From positions 283,001 to 347,000 of the forward strand of contig NC_092569.1 in assembly GCF_037975245.1 (NCBI RefSeq): 64,000 nucleotides of DNA. Direction: 5' to 3'. This document shows, in pieces, positions 9,801-19,231 of the stretch. Position 1 is the stretch's first letter. Each line of letters begins with the position of its first letter. The DNA is from Apostichopus japonicus. Lineage: Eukaryota > Echinodermata > Holothuroidea > Aspidochirotida > Stichopodidae. The notes beneath the pieces were generated by a model. The model was not told the DNA's origin, did no database searches, and saw only the letters and a program-made list of their open reading frames with translations. Both the position numbers and the translations under genes were made by a program.

Positions 9801-11703
9801 TTTTGACAGTTTACACCACATCAATTTTAATTTTGACAGTTTACACCACATCAGTATTAATTTTGACAGTTTACACCACATCAGTATTAATTTTGACAGT
9901 TTACACCACATCAATTTTAATTTTGACAGTTTACACCACATCAATTTAATTTTGACAGTTTACACCACATCAGTATTAATTTTGACAGTTTACACCACAT
10001 CAATTTAATTTTGACAGTTTACACCACATCAGTATTATTTTTGACAGTTTACACCACATCAGTATTAATTTTGACAGTTTACACCACATCAGTATTTATT
10101 TTGACAGTTTACACCACATCAGTATTATTTTTGACAGTTTACACCACATCAGTATTATTTTTGACAGTTTACACCACATCAGTATTATTTTTGACAGTTT
10201 ACACCACATCAATTTTAATTTTGACAGTTTACACCACATCAGTATTATTTTTGACATTTTACACCACATCAGTATTAATTTTGATAGTTTACACCACATC
10301 AGTATTTATTTTTGACAGTTTACACCACATCAGTATTAATTTTGACAGTTTACACCACATTAATATTGTTTTGGGCGTTAAGTCATGCTACATCCCATCT
10401 CTCTATAGACTACTCACTTCCAAGATGTCCTCAACCAGGAGCCCAGCATGCTGTCTCTCATATCTGGGATGGAAGCATCAGAGAAAGTCTGGGATCCACC
10501 ATGTTGTCTACGCACACCATCAACGAACACAGACGGAATCTCCTTGTTCCTGGGTCAGAACTGGACCTTGGCAATCAGGAATCTAGAATACCTGTACTCC
10601 TCCTCCAGTCACCTGGCGTCCAGCATGATAACCTAGCAACCTCCTCTCATGAAATGGTTTCTCCTCTTGGGTTTGGCGGTGGCTGGGATGTTGTGCTTCC
10701 CAAGAAATGGGGAACTGTCTTTTGGGTCGGGTTTGTGTTCAGAGGAGCCAGAGCCGTTGGACTGAAGGAGAGTGATAATACATGCCTTCATCAGGGTCAA
10801 CCTCGGCTGCCAGAGGAATATCCAGACACCAAAAGTGGTCAGGAGATAGAAGAGATCAGAGCGAAGGATCTAGAGGCTTCATTTCTGAGACGACCACCTG
10901 CAAAGCGGCCAAACTACGCTAAACTGGGGTTTTTGTCTCCCTTTAAATGTCCTTGGGATAGACTTTTGTCTGAATGGACAAGTAAGTATGACCTTAATGA
11001 TAATCAGCAGTTAGGCCTCAATGACAGTCAGCAGTTAGGCCTTAATGACAATCAGCAGTTAGGCCTTAATGACAGTCAGCAGTTAGGAGAAAGGAATGGT
11101 GGTGCGACTCAGCTATTGTCAGGTTTGCCAGATTTCTACATACTGAGGAACAGGGCTCATCTCAGACAATTACGCTCAATCTTTTTGACTGCCGCAAAGA
11201 ATCAAGCCGGGTCAAAAGGTCCAGTAGTTACTGGTGGACCATCCAGCAAGGACCTGCACCAACTTGACCAGAGGGCTCTCGTCTGGATCAGGGTGGATTT
11301 GCTCCAGAGGGGATCACCTGAGGCCTTTTCAATGATTTGCCTTCCCAAACCATGTGACTTAGAAGCTCTAAATTTGAAGAAACCAAACCCTGCACCAGAG
11401 GAGACAATCAAAAACAAATTTAAATTGGATAAGAAACAGAAGATTGGCAAACCAAAACCAGAAAATAAGGTAACATTAGAGGAGAAAGTAGCCAATGCTA
11501 ATCTCTTGGAGTTAAACTCTAGGATAATCATAGGCTTTGTCACCAATGGGGGACATGTCTTCAGCAGGGGCAAAGGTCATGCCGTAGGATTCTGCTGTCT
11601 GCCAGGGCTCTTGCAGCTGGTGAAAGAATCTGTCAACTACGTGCTTGTAAGAGACTCAAATTCAACCAAGTATCGATTTGCAACTCTTACTGTGTTAGAA
11701 TAG
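790..11703 (+). CDS. POP1: POP1, ribonuclease P/MRP protein subunit (seven exons, whole span)
   Basis: POP1 is the large scaffold protein of RNase P (5' trimming of tRNA precursors) and RNase MRP (rRNA processing), acting in the nucleus and nucleolus. Exons at 790-885, 1909-2090, 2304-2646, 3721-3972, 6882-7045, 8373-8547 and 10439-11703 join in one frame with GT-AG junctions. Donor phases are 1, 0, 1, 1, 0, 1. Counted from the ATG at 834 the product is 810 residues; human POP1 is about 1,020. Conserved blocks include HMRRRSMSHNVKRLP, VWLETHLWHAKRF, LLVPGSEL, GGGWDVVLPKKWGTVFW and RPPAKRPNYAKLG. The human protein has about 90 residues before the first block seen here, so either an upstream exon lies left of the retroelement or this protein starts shorter. 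The lysine-rich linker of human POP1 between the fourth and fifth exon equivalents is nearly absent. Confidence 0.93.
1909..2090 (+). CDS. POP1: POP1 exon b: start of the conserved N-terminal domain
   Basis: The acceptor is TTTTTGGAACAG and the donor is CGG/GTAAGC. Two bases complete the codon from the previous exon, and the exon ends in phase 0. It encodes residues about 18-78 counted from 834. It carries the family's signature basic segment LPKHMRRRSMSHNVKRLP, part of the POP1 N-terminal domain that contacts the RNA component. An internal GTAAGA at 2061 looks like a donor but would cut this conserved block. Confidence 0.93.
2304..2646 (+). CDS. POP1: POP1 exon c: N-terminal domain continued
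   Basis: The acceptor is TATTATTTTAG and the donor is ACAG/GTCAGT. The exon is 343 bases, enters in phase 0 and leaves in phase 1. It encodes a lysine/arginine-rich stretch (about residues 79-112) and then VWLETHLWHAKRF and the following WGYKLP segment, which are strongly conserved in POP1. Reading on past the donor gives a stop within ten codons, in line with an intron there. Confidence 0.95.
2975..3110 (+). repeat. Possible decayed tRNA-derived SINE in POP1 intron
   Basis: TGGTGTAGTGG at 2986-2996 fits the pol III A-box consensus and resembles the D-arm region of tRNAs. About 70 bases on, ATCCGGGGTTAAAG is a poor B-box candidate. No tRNA fold can be drawn. The call is weak and rests on the A box. 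Confidence 0.25.
3721..3972 (+). CDS. POP1: POP1 exon d
   Basis: The acceptor is TTCCCCTGCAG and the donor is TCAG/GTAAGT; both ends are phase 1. It encodes residues about 193-277, including LTLGAEMYLSGQHHGE, VQFLWQ and LWMWVHPSAF, matching the segment of human POP1 that reads LWIWLHP. The reading frame is also open upstream of the acceptor (from 3645), but that part does not resemble POP1. Confidence 0.93.
4555..4720. repeat. Probable dispersed repeat with TATAGCGCACTATGCGC core
   Basis: In POP1 intron d/e, TTATATAGCGCACTATGCGC followed by TTTACAA and an A-rich stretch looks like the head of short interspersed repeats common in marine invertebrates. The core is partly palindromic (GCGC-ACTAT-GCGC). 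The recall of similar repeats is from memory, and no second copy is present in this window. Confidence 0.3.
5058..5099. repeat. Perfect 14-bp inverted repeat (hairpin)
   Basis: AGGGCTGTTTGTGT at 5058-5071 is matched exactly by its reverse complement ACACAAACAGCCCT at 5086-5099, with a 14-base loop. It sits about 60 bases left of the hAT-like insertion and does not belong to its terminal repeats. Confidence 0.6.
5161..6824. mobile_element. Non-autonomous hAT-like DNA transposon (1,664 bp) with 8-bp target duplication
   Basis: The left end TAGTGTTCAACCGATTA (5161-5177) is the exact reverse complement of the right end (6808-6824). The element is flanked by identical 8-bp direct repeats GTGAATTG at 5153-5160 and 6825-6832. 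An 8-bp duplication and a TAGTG-type tip fit the hAT superfamily. Both subterminal regions carry clustered AATCGG motifs (5' about 5185-5270; 3' about 6740-6800), possible transposase-binding repeats. The longest open stretches inside are under 100 codons and show no transposase motif I recognise, so it would need a transposase supplied in trans. It lies in the POP1 intron upstream of exon e. Confidence 0.85.
6882..7045 (+). CDS. POP1: POP1 exon e
   Basis: The acceptor is CTATGCCAAGCAG behind a T-rich tract and the donor is CAG/GTAATA. The exon enters after one base and leaves in phase 0. It encodes residues about 277-331, with NDLRGELLRFRLRGP aligning with the human segment containing MNRFRLIGP, then FWWQDKICQ. 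The end of the hAT-like element at 5161-6824 lies only 57 bases upstream of this exon, so the branch point and pyrimidine tract sit right at the insertion. Confidence 0.9.
7735..7856 (+). repeat. tRNA-derived SINE fragment with intact T-arm and A-rich tail
   Basis: CTGGGTTCGATTCCCGG at 7761-7777 forms a 5-bp T-stem with loop TTCGATT and contains a B-box match (GGTTCGATTCC). The sequence runs on for about 65 bases and ends in an A-rich tail (AAAATAAAAAAAAG). No matching anticodon or D arm can be built upstream, so this is not a tRNA gene. It lies in the intron between POP1 exons e and f. Confidence 0.5.
8373..8547 (+). CDS. POP1: POP1 exon f
   Basis: The acceptor is AATATTTGCAG and the donor is GCAG/GTAATG. 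The exon enters in phase 0 and leaves in phase 1. It encodes residues about 332-389. The core CVVGLTVRDPRILLPKQ corresponds to the human GLTVGDPRINLPQKK block. Confidence 0.92.
9237..9314. repeat. Dispersed repeat fragment, copy A (partner at 45950-46030)
   Basis: About 78 bases align with 45950-46030 in the same orientation. Shared blocks include ACTGTGTGT, CAGACT/TAGACT, AGCCT and TTTAA.GGCCA. It lies in a POP1 intron, immediately before the 30-bp minisatellite. The family is not recognised. Confidence 0.5.
9372..10374. repeat. 30-bp minisatellite, about 33 copies, in the last POP1 intron
   Basis: The unit reads TTTTGACAGTTTACACCACA followed by TCAGTATTAA, with variants at the last ten bases (TCAATTTTAA, TCAGTATTTA, TCAGTATTAT). 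Because 30 is divisible by three and the unit lacks stops in some frames, long repetitive reading frames (TVYTTSVLIL repeated) appear on both strands; these are not genes. Two 29-bp units near 9940 and 10000 and a one-base insertion near 10310 shift the frame. The array ends about 65 bases before exon g. Confidence 0.95.
10439..11703 (+). CDS. POP1: POP1 exon g: POPLD domain and C-terminus (last exon)
   Basis: The acceptor CTCAACCAG enters in phase 1 and gives GAQHAVSHIWD. This large terminal exon encodes residues about 390-810 and ends at TAG 11701-11703. It contains the POPLD region (LLVPGSELDLG, ESRIPVLLLQ, GGGWDVVLPKKWGTVFW, GARAVGLKE; about residues 425-505), RPPAKRPNYAKLG (about 541-553), and the C-terminal blocks RALVWIRVDLLQRGSPE, IIIGFVTNGG and the final YRFATLTVLE. 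Between the POPLD and C-terminal parts lies a four-copy 8-residue repeat (LND-N/S-QQLG). The upstream intron is a minisatellite whose reading frame runs into this exon without a stop from 10312, so the acceptor was chosen by phase and homology. Confidence 0.95.
10993..11088 (+). repeat. 24-bp coding tandem repeat inside POP1 (4 copies)
   Basis: Four consecutive 24-bp units encode LNDNQQLG or LNDSQQLG in strict alternation (N, S, N, S), at residues about 575-606. Units 1 and 3 and units 2 and 4 match most closely, pointing to duplication of a 48-bp pair. It sits in the variable linker between the POPLD and C-terminal blocks. Confidence 0.95.
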
Positions 11704-11875
11704 ATTCCTTTGATACAAAACTTACTGACACATAGAAAGTTGACACTTAAAATTTGTCTGAAAGATTGTGTAAGAAATGTCAATTGCAGATGTCCAGTGG
11801 CTGGCCTTTCAAAAGATCTCCATAAGTTAAAGTTTGTAAAGTACATCACAACACCTTCAAAAGTAATATGGAAGT

Positions 11876-12075
11876 ACATAAAGCCTACACTGTGCACATA
11901 AAGCCTACACTGTGCACATAAAGCCTACACTGTGCACATAAAGCCTACACTGTGCACATAAAGCCTACACTGTGCACATAAAGCCTACACTGTGTACATA
12001 AAGCCTACACTGTGCACATAAAGCCTACACTGTGTACATAAAGCCTACACTGTGTACATAAAGCCTACACTGTGC
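11876..12075. repeat. 20-bp tandem repeat, 10 copies, in the POP1 3' UTR
   Basis: The unit CATAAAGCCTACACTGTGCA (or ...GTGTA) is repeated ten times with almost no divergence. It begins about 170 bases after the POP1 stop and lies before the first good poly(A) signal, so it should be part of the mature mRNA. Confidence 0.9.
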
Positions 12076-12270
12076 TTTAATCTTACTATACAGTTCTCAT
12101 TTATGCTTATCTTTAACCTTATCGTTAACACAGGAAGAGAGAAACGAAATTCAGTTGGAAAGAGATACTTGCTTAAAATCGTCATTTAGTTTGTGTACTT
12201 GTTTGGGTTTAAAGCAGGGCCTCCCAATAGAAGGTTCGTGTGAAAGATTGTATTCTGACCTGTGTGAAAG

Positions 12271-12276
12271 AATAAA
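12271..12276 (+). other. Likely POP1 poly(A) signal AATAAA
   Basis: This is the first canonical AATAAA after the POP1 stop at 11703. A second AATAAA lies at 12539-12544. Use of either cannot be shown from sequence. Confidence 0.5.
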
Positions 12277-12544
12277 TCTGCACTTTATTATAGGCTATGT
12301 ATATCATTAAGGCTTAGGCTTCAGTACCCTACAGAAGTAAGCTGCACATTATTCAATCCAGGGGTAGTAAGATTTAGATTCTGTTTGGTCCTTTGCTCCA
12401 ACTGATGTTGTAGTTTTGCCCTTGTAAACAAAACTGAGTACCCCTGGTTCAGACCAATACCGTCCTCAGTGGATGATGGTACATGAAAGTGAGAAAGGTT
12501 TATGACAACAGTTGCTCAAATGAATCAGGATTTTTTTTAATAAA

Positions 12545-15500
12545 TCCAATTGCTGTATATTTACTGACAGGTAATCATTTACCAAGTATGTAAGTTGGAA
12601 TATTGTTTTTGAGCATGGTCATATTGATTATAGCTGAGCTGTCGTCCAGCTGCCAAGCACATCATCAACTCACAAGATGTGTAGCAACTCAGGATGGTGT
12701 CTTACATTGCAGTGTGAATTCAGTGTTTTGTAGCTCACGCTTGATGAGAAGCTGAAGGTTGTGATCACGTTAATCCACTTATGTTATTGCCTGACATGTG
12801 AATACAGAGCAAATGTGAATTACAAAACTTGAGCAAAATGCAATGTTAACTCATCTTCCACATGGGACAATGATCATCCATTTTGCTTTTAATTTGAGTT
12901 ATAAGGTCCTCCAGACAAATGAAAGCTAACAGTCAGGAAAACTTATCTAACATAGTTAACATCATGATGGGAAAATCATATCCCAGCCAGAGTTATAAGT
13001 AATGACATACAGTGACATAACCAATTTTCAGTTATGCTTTTACACCCTCTGAGGCTGTTGTCTCACAGAAACAAACAATATCAGAGGTGTTAGGGTACCC
13101 TACTACAACCCCCACCCCATCCCCACATTCCCCACCACTATTCCTCATTTTGTTTCTTTGGAAGATTATGGCTGAGTTTGTGTCATCTCTGAAATGAATG
13201 TATGCTCGTAAACACTAAATCACAAATCATTGAGGACTCTCTTATCAGCTTTTAAGGCAAGGTGAATATAATACCAGATTCCATAACATTGTGGTGTCAC
13301 CTTCAGTAAACCCTGTCAGATATGATTCATGAGAGAGCTGTTAGCTGATATCTTTAAGTCTAAGGATCTAGATATCATTCCTGGGAGGTAGAAATCTGGA
13401 TTGCACCGGTGGCTCCAGGATTCTTAAGAAGAGGAAGACAAATATTTTCGTTAGATACTGAATTTACAAAATAAATAAAATACATTTAAAAACTAAGAAA
13501 TGCTGTAATGAAGTAAAAATAAACCTTTCTCCAACTATCTACATTTATGTTTGTAGTTAAGTTGGTTTACTTCAGAAGAGAGTGTCTCAGCATTTCTGGT
13601 TTGATATAACATATCTAGTGGGCTAAACCTCTGGAGGTTTTGAAGACCTAGGCTATAAGTAGCCATTTTTCTTTTGAAGAGTAAACAACCCCTTATTGTG
13701 GTTCAATCATATGATATCGCATTTATGACACCTCAAATCCCACAATTTTATCTTTTTTTCCGAGATCTAATTTGGATTGTGAGAGATGTTATGTTTGCAA
13801 ACCCAGCTAGGTCTTTATATTCTATGGAATGAGACTTCAGCTATAAGACTTGTAAAACAAGGTTTGCTGCAAAAAGAATCTTCCTGATATTATTATGATA
13901 CTTGTTTGAACAACAGAAATTAAAGAAACGGAAAGAAACATTGTTAGTTTTGTTTTCTTCAAAATGTTTTACCTTTTAAATAATTGTGTAAAATACTTGT
14001 AAATGTATGGGTTACAAACACTGGGCTTCCAGATTTTCAATTTAACTTAATTTTCAGTATTACTAGTGACATTAAACTGGGTCATACCAGAGGCCTGAGC
14101 TATGTTGGATTTCTTTTCGGTCTTAGACTGATAGCCAGCATATGAGCTTAATGTGTATAGAAACAACAAATATTGATCTAGTACGGCTGTTTTGTGCAGC
14201 AAGTGAATTGGGAGATGATCTTGTTGTTAATTACCTCAATAATTAAAACCTCCAACTCCCCCCCCCCCCAACCAACCACATAGCCAGTGAAGGCCTCATA
14301 ACTTTTTATCCCCGATTATTCAGACTGTTTTAAAGCATAACAAAGTAACGCACACTGTACCAATACTGGAAACCAGTTAAACAAACTCGACGTGACGATT
14401 GGTCATATTGCGGATTTGTCGTTATTTCTTTTTCTTTCTTTTTGTGTGTTTGTGGGGGGGGGGGGGCGGGGCGTTGGAATCTAACTTGTCGAATTGTTTT
14501 AAATAAAAAACAATTCAACCTTTTGATTGTATGAAGCGAGATTCGGCTCCCATGTTGTTTCACATTATATATTTAGATGTTACCTTCAGAGCTTGGAATT
14601 TTTTCGTCAAAATTTGTTTTACTTCAAACAGAAAGTGGGAAAGAAAAACTGCCGATTAGTCGTGTGAATGAGGATGATAGCCTTGTAAACTTCACCTTTA
14701 ATATGGAGACATCTCAAAAATATTGCAGGAGAAAAAAAAACAAAGATTTGAAAGGGAAACCATTGAGACAGAAATGTTTAATTCGCTCGTAGGTGTAAAG
14801 AAAAAACAAACTTGTGAATAGAGATAAAACCATAAAAACACCAATTAAGTACCCTGAGCGAGACACCCCGGGCTACATTATAATTCACAAAACACCCCAT
14901 GACTGTCCCAGCCTTCTCACGCCGGTTAGTCCGATTTAGGTATTCAATAACACTTTTTGTAAGTGAAAATCCACGCACAAACTAAGTATCAGAAGCTTGC
15001 GTATACATACCTCCTCGAAGATCTATGGCTTATACTATACTAGTACCGCTACCACCAGTACTAGTTCTTCCTAATATTTATTCTCAAGTGACCTTTGACA
15101 TATTCAATTGTTGTTACAAAGATGAAAGGTCCAAATGGGCCGTTGAAAATTTCAACTTTTCATATCAAGTGGTTGACTATTTTATCTCCAAATATCGATC
15201 TCGAATTACTCCTTTTTATACCCGAAAGTTCCATTTTTATCTAAACAATTCACCTTACTTCTCAAAATTTTAATTTCGTTCTTTCAACTTTTATGATTCA
15301 AATTCCGACTTTTTACTCAAATTGTTAATCTATTTCGAAAATCTGTTGTGTCAACTTTCGACTATTTACGCAAAGGTTACATTCTGATTTTTTTTTGGCT
15401 CTCAAATAATTTCAAACTTTGACTTGAACGATTTCTTATGTCGAAGCTTGTACGTTGTATGTCGAAATTGGAGATTATTTGCCCTCGAAATTTTCCTTAG

Positions 15501-18500
15501 TACCCATATTTTATTTTGAATTTTTATTTCCTAAAGGTACTTTCTACGGCGAAGACGCCACATCAATTACGAATGATATAAGTCTACCATGAGGTGCATT
15601 CATAGTTGGTGAAGTGTTAGTGAAGAACAGAAACTAAATCAAGAATCCGTCCCCCCCCCCCAGGGAAGTGAGGGAAAGCTTTCTACTCCCCCCCCCCCAC
15701 AAGTTCCTACGCCCATGCATGAATAATATATGACTCAACTTTTGCGTGTGATTGGCTGTTACTGGTCTATCTGATACCCTCTAGGACTGTAGGATGTACA
15801 AGATTTTCCTCAACTCGGGTCTGCCCTACACACACTCACCTGTTGACGTGTGAAATGAAAATAATACAGGTGTGACTAGTTTGCGAGATTTGTTCAATGC
15901 ATCACACCCAACACACCGGTTGTTGGCCAAGGAAAAAAGTTATTAGATAATTCTAGAAATCGTGAGTCAAGTTGAACAATAAAGAGGCTATTACGTATCC
16001 AAGTTACTTAGTAATTTCAAACCTTAGGTCTAAACATGGTATCGCGGTCTTGTTTTAAATATTCGTACTCGCCCATACATAAAGTCATGAAATTTAACAT
16101 AATCACAAATATATAAAGTAGCTTGTGAAGTTAAAAGTTGATGAAAACACATAGCAAAATATTACCTTATAAATTAATTTAACTAACTTAATCAATTGTT
16201 GTTTCATTAGTTTGAAACATACAAAGCTAAACACTAATTGCAGTCAAGTGAATTAGTCATTCGCCTTCCCATGCTCGTACCCCATCGCATGTGCACCCGG
16301 ACCCCCCCCCCCACTTCCCCGCCCTTTACTCATTTCTTTCAGTTACCTGCATTACTAGCTGTAACTTCAAAGTACATGTTTCCTTAATACTCTGTTGCAA
16401 TAATGATTTCATCTAAAGGATTTAATTAGATTTATATTGTCTGATTTAGTTGAGGTTATTTTGGCGGAAGAATGTATTAAAACTGACTTCCAAGTTGCTT
16501 TTGAGGTTTCCCCCTTACCGGGAGATATCCTATTCAGGGCGCGTACAGTATAGCTAATTAGGTAGTATAGGCTGATTAGTTCTGACGTATGCGGTATATA
16601 TTCATGAGAGCGATGAAACTAGCCAATATGGTGGCCATCTGGAGGTTTGATCAAGTAGTTATGAATTCATTGTGCATGCAGACTGGTTAACTTGTCAAGG
16701 AAATATAGGCCTACCATCAATCAAGTAAGATGTTATTTTTTGAAGGAAAAAAAAATATCATAATTCGATGTAAACGAATAGGCTTACATTATAGTAATTT
16801 GTAATAATTATGTTTCCCATTCTTTGAAGTTTTGATATGGGTACAGGCCTATATTATACTTATATTAACAGTTGTCGCGCTTTTAAATTGTTTCCAGGCT
16901 AAGGGGGTATTTCTTGTCTTATTGTCGGGGAAGGGTTACGTTGTTATTGGCTGCATGAGGTGCAGATATTGAGATAGTATTTCTTATTCACTCGAAGCGA
17001 TTGTTAAGTTCAAATATAATTGGCGAGAGAGGAACTAAACCCTGAAAGTGATTTGCTGTGTGTCTCTGTTCATCTTCTTCTGGTAGCTTTAAGACAATGG
17101 TTTGTTTGGATTATTAACGATGATAGTTTAATGTTTCATTTCGAACAGAGAGATACATTCACTGTCCTGGTCCCTCACGAGTGCAGCAAATAGAAACTGA
17201 ACTAACATACACCACTGGGACGGAACCATCGCCATCTCACGGCAATTCTGAATCAAGTTTATATGACAGCAACCATGGAAACGATACTTTCCGTTGTTAA
17301 CTTCAATATTTGTATAGGCTTTCAAAATACATGCTAGCCTACATAAATTTTAGTTTGTTGTTTTTCTTCATATTACTACCTACGTTGGAATAGTAACCGT
17401 GCAGGCAAGAAAGTTGGTATTAAAATGAAACGAAATATCCCAATTGGGTAACCAAATTTACTTTAACTCATGCACAAGAAGACTTGACATCGTAGGGCAA
17501 GTTATGACACTTTGAAAAGGGAAGGGACGCGAGCACTGCTCGCCTTTACGTGTGTGTGTGTGTGTGTGGGGGGGGGGGGTCCTTATCTTCATCATTAACA
17601 CCTCCGCCCGGTCCTTTCTATTCACAAGTTATGTCCAGCATAATGATTTGTCCTTGTTTCAAATGAACAGAAGAACAGAATATTATCATACTTATTCCTG
17701 TCAAAAATTACACAGACAGGGATAGCTACTAAGTTGGGAAACATTTTTTATTTTTGTTTTTGTTTTAATTAATTATTAAATCATTTCTTTGATGCGAGCC
17801 ACTCCGAAGTTGTGTCTTTACAGCTGTTTAGTTGGTAATATCGTGTGCCAGCGCCCTCCGCACAATCGAAGGGAAATCCCCTCATCAGACAGACTATAGC
17901 AAAGAACTCAGAATCAAGATTTATATTTTTGAAGACAGGCAGCAGACGACACGCTGTTTCGAAATCACTCTGACGTTCCACAGATTAAATTGCAAGACAT
18001 TTGTCATCCATCACTACATACAAGGGCAATATGAATGATAGAAGTACAGTTTGTGAAAATGCGACACATGTACTGTGTACAGTCGTTTGGGGAATCTGTA
18101 TATAACTATGCTTGCAATGTCTTGTGCTTTGAGCATTGAGCCTGCAGTAGCTCTAGTTTTCTTACTTTCAACCTAGTTACGGGGGTTTGACCGGGAGAGA
18201 CAATTTCACTTGTACATTTAAGCACTTACTTGGGAGGTGGAGCCTCTATAGTTGCATGCCTATGTTAAATTTAGTTCACTCGTGCAATGAATGTTCCTTC
18301 TGCTACATGCCAACTAAGCTGTAATTAAAACACAGGTATTCGAGGACTAGGAGTCGCTGGGTGGGGATTTTAAGCCCAGAAGGGAGGGGGAAGCCGAGCG
18401 ATGCTGATCAACATAGCCGCTCCACCGCCTTCACTATAGTTATTCATATAAACCGCCATATAGACCAGTCTAGTGTTAGGCTAAACTTTGGCCTCGCCTT

Positions 18501-19104
18501 TATTGAACATTGACCTATAGAACACGCCTGCAGCTGTTGACTCAAAGGCAGAGTGATGCGGCATGTAAATACCCTCGCAAGCGAATCCTAAAACATCACA
18601 CGCAACATTATAGTATTTTTGAACCATGTGGACTTTTGTCATGATAAAAATACAGAGACGAGTTGTATATCCTTTGGGCTGCGATAAATGAGTGCAAACA
18701 TTTAACATCTCTGAGGACACATTACAGACATTTTTTTGTTCTATTGAATCGATAAATTTGATTATACCTGGTTAAATTCGGAGAGCAGACTTGTTTGTAA
18801 TACGCCGCATACCGTAAATTATTCGCATTGATTGCCTATATATCTACCCGCATATATCTCTTCATATGTATTGACATTATACTGTTATAGATTTAACAGT
18901 TCTTCGTGTGGATATGAAAACGCAGAGTGAGAAATTTTGACTGTACATATAGGATGGGAACTTACTGTAAAAACACAACTATAGGTTAGGTCAAATTCTG
19001 GAACAATCTGTATTTTTTGTTATGGATTTACCGAGTTGACAGGATTATATTGCTTATTCAAAAACGACAGGGATTCCCAAACAGGTCTTTCAACGAGGAT
19101 TCTC
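12545..19104. other. Intergenic region between POP1 and the spectraplakin first exon; no gene seen
   Basis: No conserved reading frame or exon with good splice sites was recognised. It holds homopolymer C or G runs (near 14262, 14453, 15651, 15689, 16300), a TG run passing into a G run near 17545-17580, and the degenerate T-rich repeat at 15090-15540. Short open frames of 60-80 codons look random. The promoter of the 19105 exon should lie in the last part, but no TATA box or initiator is convincing. Confidence 0.5.
15090..15540. repeat. Degenerate T-rich tandem-like sequence
   Basis: The block is built of loosely repeated words such as TTCAACTTT, TTTCGACT, TCGAAATT and TCAAATT at irregular spacing of about 20-30 bases. 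Strand asymmetry is strong (T and C on the + strand). The unit is too decayed to define. Confidence 0.35.
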
Positions 19105-19231
19105 ATGATGGCTTCGTTCGGTGAACCAAGGAAGTTTATATCTTTACCGGACCTATATGCTCGTTACGGGGAATCGTGGTATAAACATCTCGTTTCGGAT
19201 CAAGCTGACAGAGCAGTGCTACTCAATGCAG
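19105..19231 (+). CDS. DST/MACF1: Spectraplakin alternative first exon 1 (type ending in DRAVLLNA)
   Basis: The exon runs from ATG ATG (19105, 19108; the second has A at -3 and G at +4) to GCAG/GTTAGT, giving 42 codons plus one base. Its phase 1 donor fits the acceptor at 36661. The joined product reads [20 protein letters not shown], which resembles the RAV..ADERD..QKKTF join just before CH1 in one class of vertebrate MACF1 and dystonin isoforms. Upstream in the exon, [19 protein letters not shown] is not recognised. The frame stays open 5' to a TTG at 19036, but these are the first in-frame ATGs. It could alternatively be an internal exon. Confidence 0.65.

Noticed and set aside
9413-10586. 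Long repetitive reading frames (TVYTTSVLIL type) on both strands
   Set aside because: They arise because the 30-bp minisatellite unit is divisible by three and has no stops. The array lies in an intron and frames break where units are 29 bp.
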